Shown: positions 44,808 to 55,130, counted from the first letter of the stretch. The stretch: 64,000 nucleotides of DNA from Legionella impletisoli (GCF_900639875.1 NZ_CAAAIA010000002.1:124001-188000); one strand, 5' to 3'. The notes: generated by a model not told the origin, from the sequence alone. Numbers and translations: made by a program.

Positions 44808-46061
44808 ATGTATTTAAACGGATTTGGAAATCATCATCAAACTGAAGCCATTAAAAATGCTTTACCCAAAAAACAAAATTCTCCTCAACAATGCTCTTTA
44901 GGGCTTTATGCCGAACAACTCAGTGGAACCGCGTTTACCCGTCCTCGTCATCGTAATCTTCATAGTTGGTTATATCGCATATTGCCTTCAGTCATGCAGC
45001 AAGAGTTTACGTTATATCAAAAAAAATTAACCAGCACCCTTTTATCTCTGCAACCACCTATGCCGCTTCGTTGGTCTCCCTATCCTAACCCGACTACAAC
45101 GCATGATTTTGTTGACGGATTACAGCCTATCTCCACGAATGAAACACAACACATTTTCTTATATCAATGTAATTGCTCCATGACTACGCGTTATTTTAGT
45201 AGTTATGATGGTGAATTGTTGTTTGTCCCCTATCTTGGAAAAATCAAATTACATACTGAATTTGGCCCTCTTGAAATTGAACCAGGATGGATTGCTGTTA
45301 TCCCCAGAGGGGTCCGTTTTAAAGTGGAGCTTCTAGATTCTAGTGCCGCAGGGTATCTTTGTGAAAATAGCGCCGATCCTCTTACACTGCCCTCACTTGG
45401 CCCTATTGGGGCTAATGGTTTAGCAAATCCTCGTCATTTTTTATATCCATACGCTGCTTATGAAGAAGATCATGCTTCAGAAGTCGAATTACTGTGTAAA
45501 TATAAAAATAATCTTTGGCTTGCCTATAGCGATCATTCCCCACTAAATGTGGTTGCCTGGCATGGTACTTACGCTCCCTATTGCTATGATTTATCGCTAT
45601 TTAATACCATCAATACGGTTAGTTTTGATCATCCTGATCCGTCAATCTTTACGGTTTTGACCTCAGAAAGTACTATACCAGGCGTTGCTAATCTTGATTT
45701 TGTAATTTTTCCTTCGCGCTGGATGGTTGCAGAACATACGTTTCGTCCACCTTATTTTCATCGCAACACCATGAGCGAATTCATGGGGTTAATTAAAGGA
45801 AAATATGATGCCAAATTAAAAGGGTTTTCAATAGGCGGGTTTAGCATACACAACTGCATGACCGCTCATGGCCCAGATAAAACCTCTTATCAACAAGCCA
45901 GCACTAAAAAACTTGAACCTGAATACTATGACAATACATTAGCTTTTATGTTCGAATCGCGCCATCCTTGGAATGTCACCGAATCTGCGTTTAAGCACCC
46001 AGCTCGACAGGAAGATTATCTTTCTTGTTGGAAAGGATTAGAAAAGCATTTTAAAGCCTGA
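44808..46061 (+). CDS. hmgA: Homogentisate 1,2-dioxygenase
   Basis: Opens the ring of homogentisate in tyrosine and phenylalanine breakdown. The iron site is recognisable: His and Glu six residues apart in [14 protein letters not shown], and a second His in [13 protein letters not shown]. The frame is open from 44730, but ATG 44808 has GGAG upstream and gives the family start [14 protein letters not shown], 417 residues. In Legionella this step limits homogentisate build-up and pyomelanin formation. Other pathway genes (maiA, fahA, hpd) are not adjacent. Convergent with rpoS. Confidence 0.95.
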   Translation: MYLNGFGNHHQTEAIKNALPKKQNSPQQCSLGLYAEQLSGTAFTRPRHRNLHSWLYRILPSVMQQEFTLYQKKLTSTLLSLQPPMPLRWSPYPNPTTTHDFVDGLQPISTNETQHIFLYQCNCSMTTRYFSSYDGELLFVPYLGKIKLHTEFGPLEIEPGWIAVIPRGVRFKVELLDSSAAGYLCENSADPLTLPSLGPIGANGLANPRHFLYPYAAYEEDHASEVELLCKYKNNLWLAYSDHSPLNVVAWHGTYAPYCYDLSLFNTINTVSFDHPDPSIFTVLTSESTIPGVANLDFVIFPSRWMVAEHTFRPPYFHRNTMSEFMGLIKGKYDAKLKGFSIGGFSIHNCMTAHGPDKTSYQQASTKKLEPEYYDNTLAFMFESRHPWNVTESAFKHPARQEDYLSCWKGLEKHFKA

Positions 46062-46125
46062 GAAACTGCACAGACACTCATTGGCCTGGTTCCGTGCAGC
46101 AGCCGATCTTTAAATGGCTTAAGTC

Positions 46126-47154
46126 TTATTCAAATAAGTCTTCTTGAGTCAAACCAAGCTCTTCAAGAAGCCCGCGTAAGGTTTTTAATGCTTCAACTTG
46201 TATTTGGCGCACGCGCTCGCGAGTTAAATTAATTTCTTTGCCTACTTCTTCCAACGTAGCTTTCTCATGACCGCGTAGACCAAATCTCCTAGCAATGACT
46301 TGTTGTTGATTTTCAGTTAACTCATCCAACAAAGATTCAATATGCGTTTTCATGTTCTCGTCGGTGAGAAACTCCGCTGGATTTATGCTACTGTCATCAG
46401 GAATGGTATCCAATAAAGATTTATTTTCTTCAAAACCAATTGGGGTGTCTACTGAGGTCACTTTATCATTCAAGCCCAAGAGCTTTTCAACATCTTCTAA
46501 GGGTTTATCCACCATTTCAGCAATTTCTTCTGGGGATGGCTCATGATCCAACTTTTGGGTTAATTGACGCGCTGCTCTAAGATAGACATTCAGTTCTTTG
46601 ACTACATGAATAGGAAGACGGATGGTACGGGTTTGGTTCATAATGGCCCGCTCAATCGTTTGTCTAATCCACCAAGTTGCATACGTCGAAAACCGAAAGC
46701 CTCGGTTCGGGTCAAATTTTTCCACAGCTTTCATAAGTCCGAGATTGCCTTCTTCGATGAGATCAAGAAGCGGCAACCCACGGTTTAAATATCGTCGCGC
46801 TATTTTAACAACCAAACGCAAATTTGATTCGATCATTTTTTTTCGGGCAGCCACATCCCCCTTCAATGCAAGCTTTGAATAATGCACTTCTTCCTCTGCC
46901 GTTAATAAAGGGGAAAAACCAATCTCACTTAGATAAATTTGCGTGGCATCCATAGCCTTAGCCACATTTTTTCCACGTTGGTAGGTAGGGAAAGCTTCTT
47001 CGTCAGTAAAATCTGGCTCGTCTTCAGATTCTTCTTCGTTTAAATCTTCCTCTTCTAGGAGAAGACTATCTTCTTCAGCATTAAAATCATCCTCATTAAT
47101 GAGTTCTTCATCTTTCTTGGATGGTTTATCTGATGATTTCTTTTTCGGGCACAT
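46126..47154 (-). CDS. rpoS: RNA polymerase sigma factor RpoS
   Basis: Stationary-phase and transmission-phase sigma-38. The 342-residue protein has an unusually long acidic N-terminus (about 60 residues of Glu/Asp), then region 1.2 ([19 protein letters not shown]), region 2 ([47 protein letters not shown]), region 3 and region 4 ([37 protein letters not shown]). Position downstream of nlpD and the moderate length identify RpoS rather than RpoD. nlpD lies 280 bases upstream, so rpoS probably has its own promoter in that gap as well as read-through. Confidence 0.95.
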   Translation of the reverse strand: MCPKKKSSDKPSKKDEELINEDDFNAEEDSLLLEEEDLNEEESEDEPDFTDEEAFPTYQRGKNVAKAMDATQIYLSEIGFSPLLTAEEEVHYSKLALKGDVAARKKMIESNLRLVVKIARRYLNRGLPLLDLIEEGNLGLMKAVEKFDPNRGFRFSTYATWWIRQTIERAIMNQTRTIRLPIHVVKELNVYLRAARQLTQKLDHEPSPEEIAEMVDKPLEDVEKLLGLNDKVTSVDTPIGFEENKSLLDTIPDDSSINPAEFLTDENMKTHIESLLDELTENQQQVIARRFGLRGHEKATLEEVGKEINLTRERVRQIQVEALKTLRGLLEELGLTQEDLFE

Positions 47155-47434
47155 TGTTTCACCTATGCTTGTTTATGATGAGCTTCGAATTACGATCTTC
47201 CCTCTGTAACCAAATAATCATTTGAAATCAATAAGCTTTTTAGGGACATCCCCTAATCATAGCAGAAACAATCAAAACCTGCTCGAGCCTTAAAGCTAAA
47301 ATTGCCGACTTATCCTGAAGTCATACTAAACTGACCGATGCATCAGGCCAGTCCACATATTGAATCGAGAAGTTCTGTTCATGAACATACATATTAATCC
47401 ATGAGATATTTTTGCAACAAATCCCTATATCCTG

Positions 47435-48151
47435 TCAACCTTTTTTCAAATAATTCAAAGGATTGACGGGTTTTCCTGATTTTCGAATTTCAAAGTGCAA
47501 ACCCCAATACTTATGATCAACAAGCCCCATTTTCGCAATAACCTGACCCGCTTTGACCTGTTGCCCTTCTTTCACAAAATTTTGAGCGTTATTGCCGTAT
47601 GCGGTTAAAAATTGATTATCGTGTTTTATAATAATCAAATTACCATAACCAATTAATCCATTACCTGAATAAGCGACAACCCCACCTGAGGCTGCTCGAA
47701 CACTCTCCCCCGTGCGACCGGCGATATCAATCCCTTTTTTACCCCGAGCCGGAGCATAATGATTAACGATTCGTCCGTTAACGGGCCATTGCCAACGTCC
47801 ATTAAAGCTTGTAATTCGCGGTTCGGGCTTCGGTGCAGGCAACCATTTCGATTTCCGCTGTGTGTATACCGGTTTTTTTACCAACGATTTTGAAGTTGGC
47901 TTTAAGTGGATAACTTGTCCCACCCTTAATCGATAGGGTGAATGAAGATGGTTAATTTCTGCAAGTCGGAGATAATCTTGATCATAACGAAACGCAATGG
48001 CGTATAATGTTTCACCAGGTGCAACAATATGACTCGTTTGATGCAAGCGGGGCGCACGCCAATTTGATTCGGAAACAGGAGCTAATCCTTCTCGTTGGCT
48101 GCAAGCCGCGATAAGACTTATTAGAAGAAACAGCACAAATCTCTGGCGCAT
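47435..48151 (-). CDS. nlpD: NlpD-type LysM and LytM-domain lipoprotein
   Basis: A 238-residue outer membrane lipoprotein with lipobox (LISLIAACSQ), one LysM domain (HIVAPGETLYAIAFRYDQD) and a C-terminal M23 LytM domain. The metal-binding histidine and aspartate motifs are degenerate (GKKGIDIAG and GLHFEIR instead of HxxxD and HxH), as in NlpD proteins that activate the amidase AmiC rather than cut peptidoglycan themselves. Directly upstream of rpoS as in most gammaproteobacteria. Confidence 0.92.
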   Translation of the reverse strand: MRQRFVLFLLISLIAACSQREGLAPVSESNWRAPRLHQTSHIVAPGETLYAIAFRYDQDYLRLAEINHLHSPYRLRVGQVIHLKPTSKSLVKKPVYTQRKSKWLPAPKPEPRITSFNGRWQWPVNGRIVNHYAPARGKKGIDIAGRTGESVRAASGGVVAYSGNGLIGYGNLIIIKHDNQFLTAYGNNAQNFVKEGQQVKAGQVIAKMGLVDHKYWGLHFEIRKSGKPVNPLNYLKKG

Positions 48152-48153
48152 GG

Positions 48154-48765
48154 TTAACTTTTCCAGCGATAGAAAAAATAAACAATAACAAAGATTATTA
48201 CGGTAGACCAGCCAATCGCATCCACATAATGTCTAAGCTTATTTTGTATTCGCTTACCGGCAAAATACATAATTCCTGACACTAAAAAAAACCGCAAGCC
48301 ACGGCCTAGGATCGAACCTAAGATAAACGGTAAAAAAGGCATCTGCATGACGCCAGCAGTAATTGTAAATAACTTATAAGGCAACGGCGTAAAACCAGCT
48401 AAAATAACAATCCATACGCCATAGTAACTAAACCAGCTAGAAATTTTTTCATAATTGGCTGCATAAGAAGAACCGTGAATCAGAGGTTCAATTAATTCGA
48501 TTCCTAAATACCCAATAAGATATCCAAAAATTCCACCTAAGACGGAAAAAATGGTAGCAATGAGTGCATATCGCCAAGAAGAACTTGGCTTTGCTAAACC
48601 CATGCTTAAAAGCATAACATCCGGCGGTATAGGGAAAAATGACGATTCAGCAAAAGAAACTGCAGCAAGATAATAAGGCGCATGTCGGTGAGCGGACCAA
48701 CCAATGGTCTTATCATACCAATAGGAAAAAAATCTCAAGATGTCCAATCTATTGTATCCATCCAA
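48154..48765 (-). CDS. yqaA: DedA-like inner membrane protein (YqaA family)
   Basis: A 203-residue membrane protein with several helices and the SNARE-associated/VTT-type core ([62 protein letters not shown]). YqaA and DedA relatives are thought to be lipid scramblase-like or proton-dependent transporters for membrane homeostasis. ATG 48765 overlaps the surE 3' end by 31 bases; an in-frame TTG at 48747 would reduce the overlap. It ends two bases before nlpD. Confidence 0.88.
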   Translation of the reverse strand: MDGYNRLDILRFFSYWYDKTIGWSAHRHAPYYLAAVSFAESSFFPIPPDVMLLSMGLAKPSSSWRYALIATIFSVLGGIFGYLIGYLGIELIEPLIHGSSYAANYEKISSWFSYYGVWIVILAGFTPLPYKLFTITAGVMQMPFLPFILGSILGRGLRFFLVSGIMYFAGKRIQNKLRHYVDAIGWSTVIIFVIVYFFYRWKS

Positions 48766-49493
48766 GTAGCAACTTCATTGAATAATTTGTAATACGTAAG
48801 ATCTAAATGAAGCGGTGTAACTGAGACAGCCCCGTGACTGACGGCAAAAAAATCCGTTCCAGGACCGCTGTCGGCTTCTTTACCTGGGGGACCAATCCAA
48901 TACATTGGACGCCCACGAGGGTCGTTTTCTTTAATAACGGGCTCTGCACTGTGTCGACTTCCAAGACGAGTCACTTCAATACCCTTTAATTGTTCGATAG
49001 GCAAATCGGGAACATTCACATTTAAAATAGTTTGAGAGGGTAACCGTTCCGATTGCAATTTTTTTACCAATTGTTTTGCAATCATTGCACCCGTTTCGTA
49101 GTGTTTTATGACCTCACCTACCATAGAAATGGCAATGGCAGGAAATCCCAAGTAGCGCCCTTCCATAGCGGCTGCCACGGTGCCAGAATATAAAATATCA
49201 TCCCCTAAGTTAGCGCCTTCGTTGATTCCAGAAACCACAATGTCAGGCACGAAATCAAAAAAACCAGTCAAAGCGAGATGTACGCAATCCGTTGGAGTAC
49301 CCTCAACACTAAAATCACCGTTCTCCATTTTTCGTACTCGCAATGGACGGGATAATGTCAAAGAATTACTTGCGCCACTGCGATTACGATCAGGTGCCAT
49401 AACTGCCACCTCACCAATCAATGCCAGCTCATGCGATAAAATGCGAAGTCCAGGAGCTAGAACTCCATCGTCATTGCTTATTAAAATTTTCAT
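48735..49493 (-). CDS. surE: 5'/3'-nucleotidase SurE
   Basis: Metal-dependent nucleoside monophosphatase linked to stationary-phase survival. N-terminal [12 protein letters not shown] carries the metal ligands; [14 protein letters not shown] and [25 protein letters not shown] are family signatures. 252 residues, typical. Cluster order lipoprotein-surE-yqaA-nlpD-rpoS resembles the common surE-pcm-nlpD-rpoS arrangement, with yqaA in the place of pcm. Confidence 0.96.
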   Translation of the reverse strand: MKILISNDDGVLAPGLRILSHELALIGEVAVMAPDRNRSGASNSLTLSRPLRVRKMENGDFSVEGTPTDCVHLALTGFFDFVPDIVVSGINEGANLGDDILYSGTVAAAMEGRYLGFPAIAISMVGEVIKHYETGAMIAKQLVKKLQSERLPSQTILNVNVPDLPIEQLKGIEVTRLGSRHSAEPVIKENDPRGRPMYWIGPPGKEADSGPGTDFFAVSHGAVSVTPLHLDLTYYKLFNEVATWMDTIDWTS

Positions 49494-49494
49494 T

Positions 49495-49884
49495 TCAACC
49501 CTCAGGCGATTCCAGCCATCGAACCACCGCTAAGCGTTGTTCTAAATCGCTTTTATTCATTTGTAAGGCTTGTTTTAGATCCGAGTGATTTTGACTTTGA
49601 CGAAGTATACTTTCTTGTTGGGCAATTTCTTCTTGTAATGCGAGTATTTCTTTTCCAAATCCCTGTGGATTTGAACGCAAATCTAACGCATATTCATTAA
49701 TGCGATTAGCCATCGTCTCTAACTCCCGACAACTGACTAAGTTAGGCGAATCCTCTGGGCATTTGTTTAATGCTTGTTGTAGTGCATGAGGATGCGTTGC
49801 AAAATAATGCTTGTCATGAGCTGAACACGCGACAACCCAAAAACTCAATAAAATAAGAAAAACATTGCGTAACATAGGTGACAT
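49495..49884 (-). CDS. Small lipoprotein of unknown function
   Basis: A 129-residue protein with a lipoprotein signal ([16 protein letters not shown]). The mature part has two further cysteines ([16 protein letters not shown]) and a long coiled-coil-like C-terminal half ([20 protein letters not shown]). An in-frame ATG at 49875 would give a shorter, more typical signal peptide. Its stop lies one base before surE, so it belongs to the surE-rpoS transcription unit. No family recognised. Confidence 0.7.
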   Translation of the reverse strand: MSPMLRNVFLILLSFWVVACSAHDKHYFATHPHALQQALNKCPEDSPNLVSCRELETMANRINEYALDLRSNPQGFGKEILALQEEIAQQESILRQSQNHSDLKQALQMNKSDLEQRLAVVRWLESPEG

Positions 49885-50082
49885 GGTTCTTATGGCTTTG
49901 AAATGAACGATATTACCACCACTCGATGCCCGTGGCTATGTTATCTGAGTAAATTCCAAACGTGTAATTTCTTATGAACACTCAATGCATGTACCGCCGC
50001 AAGATTTTTAGATAAAGCAGACATCATTTACCACTTTGGTTTATACTATGTTCTTAAGCTCTCAACGATATCCCCAACCGCT

Positions 50083-51801
50083 ATGCTAGATTTTAAAACC
50101 TGCCATGATAAACAAACCGGTGAATGGTATATTGAAACTTCCATTTGTGGAAAACAATTACTAACAACTCCACAACTTAATAAAGGAACGGCATTTACAC
50201 GCGAAGAACGTCGCGAATTCGGGTTACTTGGAAAACTTCCGAACCGTGTAGAAACATTAGATGAGCAGATTAAACGGGCTTATTTGCAATTTTCGGGTTA
50301 TAGCTCAAGGATGCAGCAGCATATTTATTTAAACAACCTTCATGATAAAAATCAGATTTTATTTTATAAGTTACTTAGCCAACATTTAGGTGAAATGTTA
50401 CCCGTTATTTACACGCCAATTGTAGGAACCGCCGTTAAATCCTTTAGCCGAGAATATCGTCAACCCAGAGGTTTATATATTGCCCATTCGGACGAAAATC
50501 TCATCGATGAAATTCTTGAAAACCGCTCAAATCCTGACATAGACTTAATCGTCGTAACCGATGGCGAGGGCGTTCTCGGTATTGGCGATCAAGGCGTTGG
50601 CGGTATGGATATTCCTGTTGCTAAATTGATGGTATACAGTTTATGCGGTGGCGTTGATCCTACCAGAACCTTACCTATTTTTCTTGACGTAGGAACCAAT
50701 AATCAGGAACTTCTCAATGATCCTATGTACCTTGGAAGCCGACACCCCCGCATTAGCGGAAGTCAGTATGATACCTTTGTTAAAAAATTTGTTCATAGCG
50801 TGATTAAACATTTTCCCAATGCTTTTTTACACTGGGAAGATTTAGGTCGAGGAAACGCACGTAGAATTCTTGATCAATTCCAAGATGAGCTCTGTACTTT
50901 TAATGATGATATTCAAGGCACAGGAGCAGTAACCCTTTCAGCGTTATTAGCGGGGTGTGACATCACCGGCGTTCAATTAGAAAATCAAAGAATCGTGGTA
51001 TATGGCGCGGGGTCAGCAGGAACAGGAATCAGTGAACAAATGGTTGATGCGATGATGCGTTGCGGTTTAAGTCGTGAAGAAGCGCATCGGCGGTTTTGGC
51101 TTATCGATAGACAGGGGTTGCTTCTTAAAGATGATCCAGATTTAACATCATCCCAAACTCCGTTTGCTCGCACTATGGAAGAGATAAGCAACTGGGATAT
51201 ACGAGATAAAAAACAGGTCTCTTTAACCGATACCGTGAGGCATGTAAAACCAACGGTCTTAATTGGCTGTTCTGCTCAGCCTGGTGCCTTTTCTCAAAGC
51301 ATCATTGAAATTATGTGTGAACATATTGAACGCCCGATTATCTTTCCTTTGTCCAATCCGGACGATCGATGCGAAGCTCAACCAGATGATATTTTAGCCT
51401 GGAGCAACGGAAAAGCATTAATAGCAACGGGTACAGCTTTTCCTGCTATTGAATATGAAAATCGCTTAGTTCAAATTGCACAATGCAATAATGCATTGGT
51501 CTTTCCAGGAATAGGCCTTGGAATATTAGCTGTCCGTGCCTCCAGGCTTTCTAAAGGGATGATCTGGGCCGCAGCTCAAGCATTGAACGAACTTTCTCCT
51601 AGCAAAAAAGATAGCTTTCTTCCCCTATTACCTTCACTGGATAAAGCTCAGGTGGTTGCTAAACATATCGCTGTAGCAGTGGCACGTACAGCAATTGAAT
51701 CAGGATTAGCGCAAATTAATCAAGATAAGGATATTGAAGCTCTAATCCATGAGATGTTCTGGGAACCACGTTATTTACCCTTTAAAAGAATCAAAGATTG
51801 A
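50083..51801 (+). CDS. maeA: NAD-dependent malic enzyme
   Basis: Oxidative decarboxylation of malate to pyruvate. A 572-residue protein with malic-enzyme N-terminal motifs (MLPVIYTPIVGTAVKSFSRE, DGEGVLGIGDQGVGG, FLDVGTNN) and the NAD-binding domain (TFNDDIQGTGAVTLSALL, VVYGAGSAGTGISEQ). Large monomer size fits the SfcA/MaeA group rather than the NADP-type MaeB. Divergent from the lipoprotein-surE unit; a strong hairpin follows its stop. Confidence 0.95.
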   Translation: MLDFKTCHDKQTGEWYIETSICGKQLLTTPQLNKGTAFTREERREFGLLGKLPNRVETLDEQIKRAYLQFSGYSSRMQQHIYLNNLHDKNQILFYKLLSQHLGEMLPVIYTPIVGTAVKSFSREYRQPRGLYIAHSDENLIDEILENRSNPDIDLIVVTDGEGVLGIGDQGVGGMDIPVAKLMVYSLCGGVDPTRTLPIFLDVGTNNQELLNDPMYLGSRHPRISGSQYDTFVKKFVHSVIKHFPNAFLHWEDLGRGNARRILDQFQDELCTFNDDIQGTGAVTLSALLAGCDITGVQLENQRIVVYGAGSAGTGISEQMVDAMMRCGLSREEAHRRFWLIDRQGLLLKDDPDLTSSQTPFARTMEEISNWDIRDKKQVSLTDTVRHVKPTVLIGCSAQPGAFSQSIIEIMCEHIERPIIFPLSNPDDRCEAQPDDILAWSNGKALIATGTAFPAIEYENRLVQIAQCNNALVFPGIGLGILAVRASRLSKGMIWAAAQALNELSPSKKDSFLPLLPSLDKAQVVAKHIAVAVARTAIESGLAQINQDKDIEALIHEMFWEPRYLPFKRIKD

Positions 51802-51848
51802 AGATAAGGTTAGATCATTCCCTCTATGAAAACTTAGTGACAAAATAA

Positions 51849-51871
51849 GCTGGCCATTCTAAATGGCCAGC
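51849..51871. terminator. Bidirectional terminator after maeA
   Basis: A perfect 10-bp stem (GCTGGCCATT and AATGGCCAGC) around a three-base loop, followed on the plus strand by AAACCTTAGTTTTTT. It sits between the convergent malic enzyme and chagasin-like genes. Confidence 0.7.
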
Positions 51872-51876
51872 AAACC

Positions 51877-52257
51877 TTAGTTTTTTGAATTAGTGGCCGT
51901 TTTGAAATGGACAATCACCCGAGTATATGTCGCACTCTTAGGCTCCCAGGAACGGGCATACTTAAAGAGCATGTTTGTTTTTTCGGGATAGGTTTTCCCA
52001 GGTTGTAATTTAAATGTATAAACCATGCTTCCGCCTGCTCCAATCAACTTTTTTTGAGGAGCGACAAATTGACTATTGGTTATTTCAAATCGTTTTTTAT
52101 CGTAATCTTTGATAGACCATTGAAATCCTGTGGTTGGATTAGCTGGTAAGGTAACTTGGAACGTTGGCTGAGTTGGATCAGCAGATATAGTCATGGTATT
52201 GGCCGCCTCAACTGGAGCCATAATAAAAAATAATAAACAACTTATTAAAGTTTTCAT
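51877..52257 (-). CDS. Chagasin-like (I42) cysteine peptidase inhibitor
   Basis: A small exported protein of about 126 residues with a signal peptide and the three chagasin-family loops: NPTTGFQW, a GAGGSMVYTF loop and RSWEP. Family members inhibit papain-like cysteine peptidases. The first ATG (52266) touches its own ribosome binding site (AAGGAG), so ATG 52257, nine bases downstream of that site, is preferred. Its upstream neighbour, 38 bases away on the same strand, encodes a papain-fold glutaminase candidate, suggesting an enzyme-inhibitor pair, though the inhibitor may instead protect against host cathepsins. Confidence 0.85.
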   Translation of the reverse strand: MKTLISCLLFFIMAPVEAANTMTISADPTQPTFQVTLPANPTTGFQWSIKDYDKKRFEITNSQFVAPQKKLIGAGGSMVYTFKLQPGKTYPEKTNMLFKYARSWEPKSATYTRVIVHFKTATNSKN

Positions 52258-52295
52258 TGTATTCATCTCCTTAACAGCTGGACAAAAAGTTTAAA

Positions 52296-53081
52296 TCATT
52301 GTTTCCAAGGTGGCAAATCTCCTAACACAGCCTCAGGAGCCATCCCAAGTGCAATAACACGATCATATTCTTCATTAAGATATTCGTTTGCGCGATCTTC
52401 TAATATCTCTTCATAAAACATCGTGCGTTCATAACAATTATCATGCACGCTGTAGGCATAAGGATTACATACAACCCCAGTCAGTTCAGAACCCAGCCCA
52501 TTTATTACTGTAAACCAATTGCTTAGTTGCATTGGATTATACGGATCTAGTGCCGGATCCAATACATAATAATTTCCCCATAGTTCAACAATTAACGCTA
52601 CATGAAACCACCAGCGGACATACCCTTTTGGTGAATATGGCGTTTCTGCCTGAAGTTTACCGAATACAAACAATTTTCCAGGACGAGTAAAATGTTCTTT
52701 TTCTACTTTATAGCCACCCAGTGCCGCTCTTAAAAAACACCCATCATCAGGATATAGCCAGCTGATTCGACGTGCGAAATTAGGACCATAATCACTATAT
52801 AAAAAACGACTATCACGAATTAGGTAAAATAAATCCATTAATTCCTGGTGAGAAGCGACACTTGGAACCGAAGAATAATCAATTTCTTCAAGAGGAACCC
52901 GTAAATCTTTGGGAGACTCATGCCAAGAGAATAAAGAGTAGTTTTGAGTTGATTTATCAATCCGCTTAAGCGCGTCTTGAAATGATTCATTTGGAAATCG
53001 TTTTGCCGATGGGCTTTGAGGGACTGATTGGGCTAAAGCAAGATTTGCTAAGAATAACAAAAAAACAATAAACACTGGCAT
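52296..53081 (-). CDS. Exported papain-fold protein-glutaminase-like enzyme
   Basis: A 261-residue protein with signal peptide (FIVFLLFLANLALA). A putative catalytic triad is spaced as in bacterial protein-glutaminases (protein deamidases): Cys115 in YPDDGCFLRA, His160 in RWWFHVAL and Asp175 in YYVLDPAL. Such enzymes convert protein glutamine to glutamate. The assignment rests on these motifs and exported status, so it is provisional; another papain-fold peptidase or transglutaminase-like activity is possible. The chagasin-like inhibitor gene lies directly downstream. Given the type II secretion genes in the window it may be secreted. Confidence 0.65.
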   Translation of the reverse strand: MPVFIVFLLFLANLALAQSVPQSPSAKRFPNESFQDALKRIDKSTQNYSLFSWHESPKDLRVPLEEIDYSSVPSVASHQELMDLFYLIRDSRFLYSDYGPNFARRISWLYPDDGCFLRAALGGYKVEKEHFTRPGKLFVFGKLQAETPYSPKGYVRWWFHVALIVELWGNYYVLDPALDPYNPMQLSNWFTVINGLGSELTGVVCNPYAYSVHDNCYERTMFYEEILEDRANEYLNEEYDRVIALGMAPEAVLGDLPPWKQ

Positions 53082-53285
53082 CCTGTTAACTCCGTTTAAA
53101 TCGATTCCAATAAGTACATAGTGTTTATCAATACCATAAAAAAGATTATTTATACGAGCATTTTTCTATTGCATCAGTTTTTTTCCCAATGTAAAGCCCC
53201 CTAAAAGTCATTTAAATGCGGCGGATGTATGACAATCCTGCTGGTATTTAATTTAGTAATTTTCTGAATTTATAACTAAGATTTA

Positions 53286-53318
53286 GAGGCCTTGTGAGAA
53301 ATTTATACACAAGGCCTC
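53286..53318 (-). terminator. Hairpin after the small cysteine-rich membrane gene
   Basis: An 11-bp perfect stem (GAGGCCTTGTG and CACAAGGCCTC) with an 11-base loop lies 15 bases beyond the minus-strand stop at 53333. On that strand it is followed by TAAATCTTAG, a weak T-tail. Confidence 0.6.
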
Positions 53319-53332
53319 GTCGTTGTCAAAAC

Positions 53333-53599
53333 TTAGATCTTTTTAGCTTTGCTTACTGATGACTTTATAGTTTCTTTATCCGACTCATCCTCACAGACAT
53401 CAGGATGACATGCCTTACAACACTTATTGCATAGGCAGCGATGGCCACAAAGCACTAAAGCAACTAAAAACATTGCAGCTATTCCCACGCTATTTAAAGT
53501 AAATATAGTAAGTAAGGTGGCAATCACCAGTAAAACCAGCCCTAGTAATTCATACTTGTATGCCCATAAACAAGAATGAACATTCTTTGGGTCTTTCAT
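53333..53599 (-). CDS. Small cysteine-rich membrane protein
   Basis: An 88-residue protein with two adjacent hydrophobic segments (YELLGLVLLVIATLLTIFTL and GIAAMFLVALVL). A Cys-rich motif follows at once (CGHRCLCNKCCKACHPDVC, seven cysteines in nineteen residues), then a charged tail. The cluster could bind metal or be palmitoylated if it reached a host cell; both are speculation. A strong AAGGAGG site precedes ATG 53599. Family not recognised. Confidence 0.65.
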   Translation of the reverse strand: MKDPKNVHSCLWAYKYELLGLVLLVIATLLTIFTLNSVGIAAMFLVALVLCGHRCLCNKCCKACHPDVCEDESDKETIKSSVSKAKKI

Positions 53600-53798
53600 A
53601 GAATCCTCCTTGATTATAATTCTTTATCGCACTGTTTAGTTTAGACCAAGATAGTAAACTCGAACAGGAATATATTCAATCTTCACCTATCCTAATAAAC
53701 ATCCCAAGTATAATTAATTTAATGAAAATTATGCATTTTGTGTATTAATGTCTAATCTTTAATTAAATAGCATAATAATTTAGAGAGAGGGATTACTC

Positions 53799-54638
53799 AT
53801 GCTGAGAAGATATGGATTTATTCTATTGATGCTTTCTATATTTTCTACCTTTACTTTTGCACAAGTGCGAGAAATTGCCATTACCATTGATGATCTTCCA
53901 TTTGTTGGCACTACTCATAATAAGCCCGGTAATTTGCAACGCGAACGTGAACGCTTTTTAAGAATATTAGCGAGCTTGAAAGAACATAATGTCCCTGCTA
54001 CTGGCTTTGTGGTGGCGGGAACCATTGAAAAAGATCAGTGGGATCTGCTTGAAGAGTTCAAAAATGCTGGCCTTACTATAGGTAATCACACCTACTCACA
54101 CATTAATTTAAATCGTTCAAGCGCTGATAAATACATTACCGATATTGCCCAAGCAGATAAGGTATTAGCCCCTTTAATGACTGGGCCAAAGTATTTCCGC
54201 TACCCCTACCTTGCCGAAGGAAAAGGTGAGACAAAAGAAGCTGTTTTGAACTTTTTAACTGAAAATCAATATATCGTTGCCCCTGTCACGGTTGACAGTA
54301 AAGACTTTAAATTTAATGCAGCCTTATTAGCCATTCATTGGCGCAATCGAGATAACCACATCAACCGAATTAAAAATCAGTATCTTGATTACATCTGGCG
54401 GCAAACCTTACGTGCTGAAAAAAAAGCAAACGGTAAACCCGTCAAACAAATCTTATTGATTCACGCCAATTTATTAAATAGTCATGTGATGGGCGATATT
54501 ATTCAAATGTATAAAGATCATGGTTATAAATTTATAACGTTAACGGAAGCATTAAGTAATACGGATAATGCGGAACCAGAGGTGATAACCACTCCAGTTG
54601 CTGCTGAAGTGCGCGAAGAAGACTCGGGTGTTTTGTAA
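53799..54638 (+). CDS. Exported polysaccharide deacetylase (NodB domain)
   Basis: A 279-residue protein with a signal peptide ending near FTFAQ and a NodB-type deacetylase domain: AITIDDLPFVG carries the catalytic aspartate pair, GNHTYSHIN carries the two metal histidines, and YFRYPYLAEG and LIHANLL give the later family motifs. Substrates could be peptidoglycan or chitin-like glycans; specificity is not readable. GAGAGG lies upstream of ATG 53799. Monocistronic. Confidence 0.88.
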   Translation: MLRRYGFILLMLSIFSTFTFAQVREIAITIDDLPFVGTTHNKPGNLQRERERFLRILASLKEHNVPATGFVVAGTIEKDQWDLLEEFKNAGLTIGNHTYSHINLNRSSADKYITDIAQADKVLAPLMTGPKYFRYPYLAEGKGETKEAVLNFLTENQYIVAPVTVDSKDFKFNAALLAIHWRNRDNHINRIKNQYLDYIWRQTLRAEKKANGKPVKQILLIHANLLNSHVMGDIIQMYKDHGYKFITLTEALSNTDNAEPEVITTPVAAEVREEDSGVL

Positions 54639-54794
54639 CAGATTATTTATCGAACACCTGCCCGTTCCTATCGACGCAGAAACCAAGTAATAAATAATAT
54701 AGAGGAGCACTTGAATTTAAAGTCTCCCCCAGTTGCCCTTACCTTTTCATTCCCTCATAATATGTCCTATTGAATAAATTTAAGGCACTTTTAA

Positions 54795-55064
54795 ATGGCT
54801 AATTTAATTTTTTGCATGAAATTAAACCGTGAAGCAGAACAAATGGACACTCAACCTTTTCCTGGCCCTCTAGGGGAGAGAATATATAACCATATTTCAC
54901 AACAAGCCTGGAGTATGTGGCTTGATCATCAAACCATGTTGATCAACGAATACCGTTTGAGCATGGTTGACCCACAAGCCAGGGCATTTTTACGTGAAGA
55001 AATGGAAAAATTCTTCTTTGGCGAAGGATCGGAAAAACCATCAGGCTTCAATCCAAAAGAATAA
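54795..55064 (+). CDS. yggX: Fe(2+)-trafficking protein YggX
   Basis: An 89-residue protein with the family pattern of YggX: a single cysteine near the start ([15 protein letters not shown]), [19 protein letters not shown], and [14 protein letters not shown] with a final FFFGE segment. YggX protects Fe-S clusters against oxidative damage. ATG 54795 matches family starts. mutY, often adjacent in other gammaproteobacteria, is not here. Confidence 0.95.
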   Translation: MANLIFCMKLNREAEQMDTQPFPGPLGERIYNHISQQAWSMWLDHQTMLINEYRLSMVDPQARAFLREEMEKFFFGEGSEKPSGFNPKE

Positions 55065-55088
55065 TTTAAAAAAATTTAATACCTCCTA

Positions 55089-55117
55089 TTGACTCATAAT
55101 CATTATCGGAGTTTAAT
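55089..55117 (+). promoter_or_regulatory. Putative sigma-70 promoter of tRNA-Phe
   Basis: TTGACT (55089-55094) and TTTAAT (55112-55117) are separated by 17 bases, with predicted start about seven bases before the tRNA at 55131. Confidence 0.6.
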
Positions 55118-55130
55118 AGCAGCCTCTTGG

